Source: Patescibacteria group bacterium (GTDB lineage Bacteria > Patescibacteria > Dojkabacteria > J137). Taken from it: a stretch of 64,000 nucleotides of DNA. The stretch lies in NCBI GenBank assembly GCA_963169855.1, contig CAUJCN010000001.1, positions 124,001 through 188,000 on the forward strand, given 5' to 3'. The translations under genes were made by a program, and so were the position numbers. Below the pieces are notes generated by a model that ran no database searches, was not told where the DNA came from, and saw only the letters and a list, made by a program, of their open reading frames with translations. Numbering within the stretch: position 1 is the first letter of the stretch; the number at the start of each line of letters is the position of its first letter. Below are positions 58,520-64,000 of this stretch, one piece after another.

Positions 58520-59002
58520 ATGAAGAAGCTCATCGTCATTTCGCTGCTCATCGTCGTTTCGCTGCTCGCCGTTTTCAACGCATTCGCCCAGGAACAAACC
58601 GTCGTCATCCAGAATGTCGTCGAGTGCCCCGTCACCACCATAGGCTGGTGGGGATTAACAGGAGAACTCATCAACGACGCCCCAACGAGGGACGTAATAG
58701 TCCATTGGGACGACACCAACCAACGCTCCGCGAAGGAACTCGGCGTCGACCCAGAGCAAGGGTGGATCGTCTGGTGCACGGAGAGCGATATGCTCAGCCG
58801 CGTTGCCACAGTCGAGGGCGAGCCGAACCGAATCACTATCGATGGTGACGAATATTGCCAAGTGGCGGGCTTCGTTACTAACCTCCCGGATCGACGAGTT
58901 GTTGGCGTTACGGCGGCCGCGGCGTATGCATTCACGGAATGTCTCGGGGAGACGATCGTCGAAAGCTCATACGTAAGGACTTTCGGGATCGTCTTCGACT
59001 AG
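58520..59002 (+). CDS. High-GC secreted hypothetical protein, 160 aa
   Basis: Clear Sec signal peptide (MKKLIVISLLIVVSLLAVFNAFA, cleavage likely after AFA), then a mature domain of about 137 residues with four cysteines (VVECPV, VWCTES, EYCQVA, TECLGE) and Trp-rich strands (TIGWWGLTG). Base composition is strikingly different: 35 of 60 bases are G/C in 58621-58680, with codons such as CTC, GTC and CCG hardly used elsewhere here. Together with its own SD, structured leader and GC-rich terminator it looks like a recently acquired single-gene cassette. Family not recognised. Confidence 0.75.
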   Translation: MKKLIVISLLIVVSLLAVFNAFAQEQTVVIQNVVECPVTTIGWWGLTGELINDAPTRDVIVHWDDTNQRSAKELGVDPEQGWIVWCTESDMLSRVATVEGEPNRITIDGDEYCQVAGFVTNLPDRRVVGVTAAAAYAFTECLGETIVESSYVRTFGIVFD

Positions 59003-59013
59003 CCAGCGTTACT

Positions 59014-59049
59014 TCCTCCCGGACCCGCTTAATCGCGTGGTCCGGAGGA
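59014..59049 (+). terminator. Probable terminator of high-GC gene
   Basis: TCCTCC-c-GGACC (59014-59025) pairs with GGTCCGGAGGA (59039-59049), a GC-rich stem with one bulge, followed by CTTTAATCTTAAATTT. The T-tract is weak. Confidence 0.55.
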
Positions 59050-59119
59050 CTTTAATCTTAAATTTCAAATACTTCTCTTTTTTGATCTTTTATTCTTAAA
59101 CCTTCAATCTTTTTAGATA

Positions 59120-59148
59120 TTGATCAATCTCTTAGTAAATTATATAAT
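59120..59148 (+). promoter_or_regulatory. Sigma70-type promoter of proS leader
   Basis: TTGATC (59120-59125), 17 bases, TATAAT (59143-59148). Transcription would start near 59155, giving a leader of about 340 nt before proS. Confidence 0.65.
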
Positions 59149-59154
59149 CTAGAT

Positions 59155-59438
59155 ATTCACAACGATAAAGGTTCCCAGCCTTTGGAGTGAGAATGGAACT
59201 ACTATTGTCATATTGAGCCTGTCGAAATATAGACAATTGGATAACATTCCTCAGAACTCAACTGAGATAACACAAATGAGAACTAGTAAATTGCTAGTTA
59301 CAGAGTCTTTAATAGCAATATTAAGGAAAAGCAAGATGGTACCACGATCGTGTACACCGAAGCGTTTGCGTAGGTTGTAAGCCTCGTTCTTGCTAAATAC
59401 TATTACCCGTAGTGTTTAGCAAGAATGGGGCTTTTTTT
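59155..59438 (+). ncRNA. T-box riboswitch with apparent ultrashort Stem I (proline)
   Basis: The leader opens AACGATAAAGG, like T-box leaders. A small hairpin AAAGG-TTCCCAG-CCTTT (59167-59183) carries CCC/CCA (Pro codons) in its loop. Further hairpins follow, including AACTAG...CTAGTT (59281-59299, Stem III-like). The T-box sequence AAGATGGTACCACG (59333-59346) contains TGGT, which would pair with an uncharged ...ACCA tRNA end. AGCAAGA (59330-59336) can pair with TCTTGCT (59388-59394), competing with the terminator arm. The downstream gene is proS. Together these identify a T-box; the exact specifier is inference. The 493-base gap from 59003 holds only this element and the upstream terminator. 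Confidence 0.85.
59380..59438 (+). terminator. T-box-controlled terminator upstream of proS
   Basis: A 21-nt arm (59380-59400, core TTCTTGCTAAATAC) pairs with 59412-59432 (core GTGTTTAGCAAGAAT) through an 11-base loop, followed by seven T residues. Formation excludes the AGCAAGA/TCTTGCT antiterminator pairing. Confidence 0.9.
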
Positions 59439-59495
59439 GTAGCTAAAGGCGTCAAATCGCCTCTGGCTAATATATTTAAATTTTATTTTGTAATT

Positions 59496-60968
59496 ATGGA
59501 CGACAAGAAAATTACTCCAAGAGCCGAGGACTATTCTCAATGGTATCTTGATATTGTAGAGAAAGCTGAACTTGCAGAAAACTCAGCGGTTAGAGGATGC
59601 ATGGTAATTAAACCTTACGGTTACGCTCTTTGGGAAAACTTTCAAAAAGTATTAGATGGAAAGTTCAAAGAACTTGGTCACGTAAATGCTTACTTTCCTT
59701 TGTTAATTCCAAAATCATTTTTAACAAAAGAAGCAAAACATGTTGAAGGATTTGCTCAAGAAACAGCAGTTGTAACTCATTACAGATTAAAAACTGATCC
59801 AGTAACAAGAGAAGTTATTGTTGATCCAGAAGCAAAATTAGAAGAAGAATTAGTTATCAGACCAACATCAGAAACCATTATTTACGATACTTACTCAAAC
59901 TGGATTAAATCTTACAGAGATTTACCATTACTGATTAATCAATGGGCAAATGTTTTAAGATGGGAAATGCGAACAAGACCATTCTTAAGAACAGCAGAAT
60001 TTCTATGGCAAGAAGGTCACACAGTTCATGCGACTTTAGAAGAAGCTGAAGAAGAAGCAATTCAAATGCTGAAAGTTTATCAGTGGTTTGCAGAAGAATA
60101 TCTTGCGATTCCAGTTATCCCTGGTCAAAAATCAGAATCTGAAAAATTTGCAGGAGCATTACGAACTTATACAATCGAAGCAATGATGCAGGATGGCAAA
60201 GCTCTTCAAGCGGGAACTTCACATAATTTAGGTGATAACTTCGCAAAAGCTTTTGATATAAAATTCTTGGACAAAGATGAAACTGAGAAATATGCTTGGC
60301 AAACAAGTTGGGGATTAAGCACAAGAATGATCGGAGCATTAATTATGACTCACAGCGATGACAAAGGATTAGTTGTTCCACCAAAAATTGCACCAACTCA
60401 AATTGTTATAGTTCCAATTTGGAAAGATGATTCTCAAAAAGAGTTAGTATTAGCAGAGGCTAAGAAATTGAAAGAACAATTTGCAGGATTCAGCGTAAAA
60501 TTAGACGATAGAGACTACAACACTCCTGGAGAGAAATTCTACCAGTGGGAAAAGAAAGGAGTGCCTTTGAGAGTAGAAATCGGACCAAAAGATATCGAGA
60601 AAAATCAGGTCGTATTTGTAAGAAGAGACAGCGGAGAAAAATCTTTTATCCCAATGAGTGAAGTTTCATCTCAAGCTAAATCCACACTAGATAATATCCA
60701 ATCTTCACTTTACGAAAAAGCAAAGGCGTTTAGAGATTCTAGAGTTTACGAAGTAAATTCATACGAAGAATTGAAAGATGTTGTAGAAAATAAAAATGGA
60801 TTTGCTTTAGCATACTGGGATGATTCTGCAGAAAACGAAGCGAAGATTAAAGAAGAAACTAAAGCCACAATCAGATGTATTCCTTTTGAGCAGAATGGAG
60901 TTTCTGGAAAATCAATTATTTCTGGAAATGAAACTAATCATAGAGTAATTTTTGCAAAAGCTTATTAA
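59496..60968 (+). CDS. proS: Prolyl-tRNA synthetase
   Basis: 490-residue class II synthetase of the short eukaryote/archaeon-like (ProS type 3) form, without the bacterial editing insertion. Motif 2 LRWEMRTRPFLRTAEFLWQEGHT, LIRPTSE-type VIRPTSETIIYDTY and motif 3 WGLSTRMIGALIMTHSDDKGLVVPP are visible. The anticodon-binding domain (IVIVPIWKDD...) and the C-terminal extension with KAY end are present. The start is ATG 59496 (MDDKKITPRAEDYSQW); an earlier GTG-initiated frame would begin within the terminator. Expression is set by the T-box leader. It is followed directly by a hydrolase gene. Confidence 0.96.
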   Translation: MDDKKITPRAEDYSQWYLDIVEKAELAENSAVRGCMVIKPYGYALWENFQKVLDGKFKELGHVNAYFPLLIPKSFLTKEAKHVEGFAQETAVVTHYRLKTDPVTREVIVDPEAKLEEELVIRPTSETIIYDTYSNWIKSYRDLPLLINQWANVLRWEMRTRPFLRTAEFLWQEGHTVHATLEEAEEEAIQMLKVYQWFAEEYLAIPVIPGQKSESEKFAGALRTYTIEAMMQDGKALQAGTSHNLGDNFAKAFDIKFLDKDETEKYAWQTSWGLSTRMIGALIMTHSDDKGLVVPPKIAPTQIVIVPIWKDDSQKELVLAEAKKLKEQFAGFSVKLDDRDYNTPGEKFYQWEKKGVPLRVEIGPKDIEKNQVVFVRRDSGEKSFIPMSEVSSQAKSTLDNIQSSLYEKAKAFRDSRVYEVNSYEELKDVVENKNGFALAYWDDSAENEAKIKEETKATIRCIPFEQNGVSGKSIISGNETNHRVIFAKAY

Positions 60969-60974
60969 TTGAGC

Positions 60975-61805
60975 ATGAGAATTGTCCAAACCAAAACATC
61001 TGACGGAATAAACTTTAATGGATTAATTTCAGAAGCAGAAAATCCAAAAGGAATTATTATTCATATTCACGGCATGGCTGGAAGTATAGTTATCAATTCT
61101 TTTTATCAAAGCATGCACGATGAGTATACAAAAAATGGTTGGTCATTTCTTGTAGGAGAATTAAGAGGCACTGGAACAGTTACTCAATTCACATCTGCCA
61201 GTGGTGTAAGAACTATTGGTAATGCCTACGAAATATTTGAAGAATGTGTTTTTGACATCGATTCCTGGATAAATTTTGCAAGAGATTTAGGTTATTCGAA
61301 CATTTGTCTACAAGGACACAGTTTAGGTACATCTAAAATTGCTTATTATTTGGATCAGACACACTCTAAAGATATTGAAAAAGTAATACTGTTAAGTCCT
61401 TCAGATATGCACGGATTAGTTCATGATTCTACTAGCATTAAGGAGCACGAAATATTACTTGCTGAAGCAGAAAGGCTAATTCCATCATCGCCTAGAGAAT
61501 TATTAAGCCAGCCATTATGGGAAGATGTATTGTTATCAGCACAAAGTTACTTGACTTTTTTTGGGCAGAATTCAAAAGATAATATTTTTCATTATAAGCA
61601 AAATAATAATTGGGAAGTTTTAAATTCAATAAAAATCCCTGTTCTTGCAATAACAGGAACACAAGATGATGGAATCGTTCCAGTAATTTCTGCAAACGAA
61701 GCAATGGAGATTCTGAAATCTCAACTCATGAACTCATCCAAGGTTAAAACTATAGTGTTCGAAGGTGCCGAACACGATTTCAATAATTTTTTGAGAAAGA
61801 AATAG
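60975..61805 (+). CDS. Alpha/beta hydrolase
   Basis: About 276 residues from the ATG at 60975 (a TTG two codons earlier is possible). The alpha/beta-hydrolase core shows an oxyanion region IIIHIHGMAGSIVI, nucleophile elbow CLQGHSLGTSKIAYYL (Ser), acid TGTQDDGIVP (Asp) and VFEGAEHDFNNF (His). Similar small-molecule esterases or DUF1749-like proteins have unknown substrates. It starts 6 nt after the proS stop, so it is probably under the same T-box. Confidence 0.88.
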   Translation: MRIVQTKTSDGINFNGLISEAENPKGIIIHIHGMAGSIVINSFYQSMHDEYTKNGWSFLVGELRGTGTVTQFTSASGVRTIGNAYEIFEECVFDIDSWINFARDLGYSNICLQGHSLGTSKIAYYLDQTHSKDIEKVILLSPSDMHGLVHDSTSIKEHEILLAEAERLIPSSPRELLSQPLWEDVLLSAQSYLTFFGQNSKDNIFHYKQNNNWEVLNSIKIPVLAITGTQDDGIVPVISANEAMEILKSQLMNSSKVKTIVFEGAEHDFNNFLRKK

Positions 61806-61834
61806 TTAAAAATGTTTTAGAATTCATTAATTAA

Positions 61835-62323
61835 ATGATCTGGACTAAACCTCACATTTCAAAAATTTACGAAGCGGCTGGTGCGATTGGAGACAATCGC
61901 ATCGAAGTTTCGGATTCAGAAAATTCTGCAAAGATGTTTTCTTCTTCTAAAGGCAAGTTCTACACAGTTACCTGGAACGATGATTTATCCCAAATGATGA
62001 GTAACGATAACAGTGCTTACTGGACTGGACAAGTCAGCTATCCAATGATTTCAATTTTAATGCTGAAAGGTAAAATTCAATTTGATCCAAAAATCTGCGA
62101 TTTACTAAAAGGATTTGCATGGAAAGATATAAATCAGACCCCGTATAAGTTACGGGGTAAAAATGATTTCGACAAAACAGTGGAATTTGTTCTTAACGAA
62201 CTTGAGAATAGAGGAGAAGATGTCGAATTTGTAAAAAGTGAAACTCAGAATATTGCTGACCAACTTGATAGTTTGCAAATCGAGCATTTAGGAAACAGAT
62301 TAAAACCACCAAAGGGATACTAA
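61835..62323 (+). CDS. Hypothetical protein, 162 aa
   Basis: Soluble mixed alpha/beta protein (MIWTKPHISKIYEAAGAIGDN; SMYWTGQ-like SAYWTGQVSYPMISILML). The C-terminal helix pair is charged. A GC-rich palindrome (62138-62158) lies in frame and encodes QTPYKLRG. It starts 29 nt after the hydrolase stop. Family not recognised. Confidence 0.7.
   Translation: MIWTKPHISKIYEAAGAIGDNRIEVSDSENSAKMFSSSKGKFYTVTWNDDLSQMMSNDNSAYWTGQVSYPMISILMLKGKIQFDPKICDLLKGFAWKDINQTPYKLRGKNDFDKTVEFVLNELENRGEDVEFVKSETQNIADQLDSLQIEHLGNRLKPPKGY
62138..62158. repeat. GC-rich palindrome inside a CDS
   Basis: ACCCCGTA-taagt-TACGGGGT, 8-bp stem of high GC in an AT-rich gene, kept in frame. Comparable to the palindrome inside ligD. 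Confidence 0.75.
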
Positions 62324-62498
62324 ATCATATTCTCTTTAAACCTGGATATAAATTAGGTAAAGTTTATAGTAACAAAGCCAGAAAATTTTAAGTTCGAAAA
62401 AGTTGGAACATTTTCTCTCTTCGAGCTTGAATATTGAGCTTTTGTTTTATCAAGTATTTTTCGATCTTTGAATTTAGAATTTCGAGCTTTTATTTTAT

Positions 62499-62885
62499 AT
62501 GGATCTTATTATTTTCGACGATGTTTGCGTACTTTGTAATGGATTTGCAAAATTTGTGCTGAATCGTGACAAAAAAGACCGTTACCTTTTTACATCTCAA
62601 ACTTCCGAAGCTTTCAAAAAGTTGAATATAGATCAAAAGTTAATAGGACAAACAGTTATCCTGGTGAAGAATTTTGAAACTAAACCAAAAGTTTTCGTTA
62701 AGTCCAGAGCGGCGATAGAAATCTTAACTTCACTTTCTAAAATCTACTTTCCACTGAAAGTTTTAATTTTAGTTCCCTGGTTTATTCGTGATTTCTTTTA
62801 CGATTTAATCAGTAGAAATCGATACCGAATTTGGGGAAAGACATCTGTTTGCTCAATAGCTAAAAACAGCAAGATGTTAAAATAA
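62499..62885 (+). CDS. DCC family thiol-disulfide oxidoreductase-like (DUF393)
   Basis: 128 residues. The DxxCxLC start LIIFDDVCVLCNGFAKFVLNRD (Cys10, Cys13) is diagnostic of the DCC family, followed by YLFTSQTSEAFKKL, VKSRAAIEILTSL and the terminal WGKTSVCSIAKN. Presumed to have a thioredoxin-like redox role, partner unknown. The 175-base gap before it contains short repeats of TCGAGCTT/TTGAGCTT but no gene. Confidence 0.85.
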   Translation: MDLIIFDDVCVLCNGFAKFVLNRDKKDRYLFTSQTSEAFKKLNIDQKLIGQTVILVKNFETKPKVFVKSRAAIEILTSLSKIYFPLKVLILVPWFIRDFFYDLISRNRYRIWGKTSVCSIAKNSKMLK

Positions 62886-62993
62886 CCTATAGTAGAAATC
62901 TGAGAGGTTAAAACCTTTAACCCAACATCTCTTGCTATTAATCCTGTTACAGCTTATACTCGCTAAGACTTATATAAATTTAACTATAATGCC

Positions 62994-63527
62994 ATGGCAT
63001 ACTTTAATAGAAACGATAGAGGGAATAGAAGAGGAGGAAGAGGTTTTGGAGGATCTAATTTTGGAAGAGATAGAGGAAACAGAAGTTTCGAAGATAGAGA
63101 TTCATTCGAAAGAAAGGAAATGTTCAAAACAGTTTGTGATAACTGTGGAAAAACTTGCGAAGTTCCATTTAAACCAAGCGGAGACAAGCCAGTTTACTGT
63201 AGTGACTGCTTTAATGAACAACGACAATCACCTCCAAGAGATCGAGGAGACAGAGGAGAAAGAAATTTCGACAGACAAGAATCTAAGCCTGTAGACAACA
63301 GAACTAACGAAAAAATTCTTGAGCAATTGGGAGAACTAAATTTAAAAATAGCTCAACTAACATCAGCTGTAGAAAGCTTATCAAAATATACTCGAGCAGG
63401 AAAGATTGTTACTCAATCTGAAAACAAGAATGAAGAGTCAGAGTCTGAAGAAGCTATTCCGGAAGTAGAAGAGAAAACGAAACCTGTTGCAAAAACAAGA
63501 AAAGCTAAGAGTGCAAAAGCAGAATAA
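62994..63527 (+). CDS. RG-rich CxxC-x17-CxxC zinc-ribbon protein
   Basis: 177 residues in three parts. The Arg/Gly-rich N-terminus (NDRGNRRGGRGFGGSNFGRD, about 6-25) is typical of nucleic-acid-binding tails. The zinc ribbon VCDNCGKTC...YCSDCF has exactly 17 residues between its CxxC pairs. A helical segment (EQLGELNLKIAQLTSAVESL) and an acidic then Lys-rich tail follow. This zinc-domain type is common in Patescibacteria. RNA or DNA binding is inferred. TATAAT lies three bases before the ATG (62985-62990), so the true promoter is unclear. Confidence 0.85.
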   Translation: MAYFNRNDRGNRRGGRGFGGSNFGRDRGNRSFEDRDSFERKEMFKTVCDNCGKTCEVPFKPSGDKPVYCSDCFNEQRQSPPRDRGDRGERNFDRQESKPVDNRTNEKILEQLGELNLKIAQLTSAVESLSKYTRAGKIVTQSENKNEESESEEAIPEVEEKTKPVAKTRKAKSAKAE

Positions 63528-63532
63528 TCTAA

Positions 63533-63575
63533 TTGGAGATTGGTCACTACTTGATGGCTAATCTCCAATCTTTCA
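63533..63575 (+). terminator. Probable terminator of the zinc-ribbon gene
   Basis: Perfect 9-bp stem TTGGAGATT (63533-63541) with AATCTCCAA (63560-63568), 18-base loop, followed by TCTTTC; weak T-tract. Confidence 0.6.
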
Positions 63576-63672
63576 AACATACTTAATCCCAAACGACTAA
63601 GCACACAAACAGTTTTTAAATCTATAAAGACAGCGATCAGTTTTAGAAATTTAATAAATTAGCCGTTGTTGT

Positions 63673-63678
63673 TATAAT
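63673..63678 (+). promoter_or_regulatory. -10 box of the last gene
   Basis: Consensus TATAAT (63673-63678), about 15 nt of leader before the ATG at 63700. Confidence 0.5.
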
Positions 63679-63699
63679 AACTTTGATTATTTTCAACCT

Positions 63700-64000
63700 A
63701 TGTACCCAAAACTAATTCTAAGAATTCAAAACAACACTCCTCATCTTTATTTAGTTAAAGATGAAAATACAGAAACAAAAATGACTTTAGTAGATGAAAA
63801 TCTATCTGCTTTATTTCCAACAATTGCAAAAAAATTAGGAATCAAAGATGCTACATCTTTTGACGAATTACTAGAACTTGCAAATAATTCTGACGAAACA
63901 TATTTCGATGCTTCACCAGAAGTAAACACCGATTCATTAGAATTCGAACTTACAGAAGTTGCCGACAAATTAATCGAAGAAGTTTCAGAAATGGAAGATG
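63700..64000 (+). CDS. Hypothetical protein, 5' part only
   Basis: Open from ATG 63700 to the right edge (100 codons). It starts MYPKLILRIQNNTPHLYLVK and becomes acidic (FDASPEVNTDSLEFELTEVADKLIEEVSEMED), with no signal peptide. Too little is present to name a family. Confidence 0.65.
   Translation, partial: MYPKLILRIQNNTPHLYLVKDENTETKMTLVDENLSALFPTIAKKLGIKDATSFDELLELANNSDETYFDASPEVNTDSLEFELTEVADKLIEEVSEMED

Noticed and set aside
59211..59225. Palindromic TTGAGCCTGTCGAA in the proS leader as the T-box specifier hairpin
   Set aside because: It contains CCT (Pro) and cannot be fully excluded, but it lies away from the AACGAT start and resembles a dispersed palindrome; the AAAGG/CCTTT hairpin fits better.
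59412..59495. Upstream extension of proS
   Set aside because: It begins within the terminator stem of the T-box; family alignment by eye starts at MDDKKITPRAEDYSQW.
1..64000. CRISPR arrays, rRNA, insertion sequences, prophage modules
   Set aside because: No regularly spaced repeats, rRNA signatures, transposases or phage structural genes were seen on either strand.

Overview
The window is an AT-rich (roughly one-third G+C), densely packed bacterial chromosome segment with about 60 genes. It holds two tRNA genes, no rRNA, no CRISPR array and no recognisable insertion sequence. TGA is a normal stop codon (for example at 25342-25344, 53358-53360 and 54043-54045), so the recoded SR1/Gracilibacteria lineages are unlikely. 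Most features fit a Candidate Phyla Radiation (Patescibacteria) genome: many short orphan genes coding for helical soluble proteins, a CxxC-x17-CxxC zinc protein, divergent folate and sortase-like enzymes, and almost no Shine-Dalgarno sequences. This placement is inference; no ribosomal marker is present to settle it.

Layout. 1-2.6 kb: minus-strand operon of orphan genes whose stops and starts overlap. 2.85-4.75 kb: typA. 5-9.3 kb: plus-strand orphans ending in a membrane-anchored Cys-rich protein with a duplicated domain. 9.3-12.5 kb: DUF72 protein, then a short Cys-codon leader ORF plus hairpin in front of a PIG-L deacetylase and cysS. 12.5-15.4 kb: more orphans. 15.4-21.2 kb: UvrD helicase-nuclease, a small orphan, and fusA. 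21.3-25.3 kb: cupredoxin-like protein, P2-type cation ATPase, quinone-reductase-like enzyme. 25.4-30.8 kb: kinase-like orphan, Nudix, glmS, GtrA, YdcF-like protein, methyltransferase. 30.9-37 kb: polytopic membrane protein, tyrosine recombinase, Bax-inhibitor-1 family protein, HtrA protease and folD. 37-42.3 kb: orphan, NAGPA-type glycosidase, FMN reductase, tRNA-Lys, a PEP-synthase-like pseudoenzyme and a sortase-like protein lacking its catalytic residues. 42.5-47.8 kb: gpmI and a Ku-LigD end-joining operon. 48-51 kb: orphans and tRNA-Ser. 51-55.6 kb: thyA operon with a Tat-signal glycosidase-like protein, a deoxyribosyltransferase-like protein, DUF1905 and patatin. 56-64 kb: glycosidase, membrane proteins, a high-GC foreign-looking cassette, T-box-controlled proS, hydrolase, DCC protein, zinc protein.

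The most notable signals are regulatory. (1) An apparent ultrashort-Stem-I T-box precedes proS, with a proline codon in a small hairpin loop and a mutually exclusive antiterminator/terminator. (2) A promoter drives a 16-codon ORF ending Cys-Pro-Tyr-Cys-Cys-stop, followed by a strong hairpin, just upstream of the PIG-L deacetylase-cysS pair; this looks like cysteine-responsive attenuation. (3) At least fifteen genes have a -10-like hexamer ending 5-7 nt before the start codon, suggesting widespread leaderless mRNAs. (4) One gene at 58.5-59.0 kb has about 58% G+C, a canonical Shine-Dalgarno and three leader hairpins, unlike everything around it.

All functional calls rest on motif recognition by eye. 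No database search, structure prediction or RNA folding was run.
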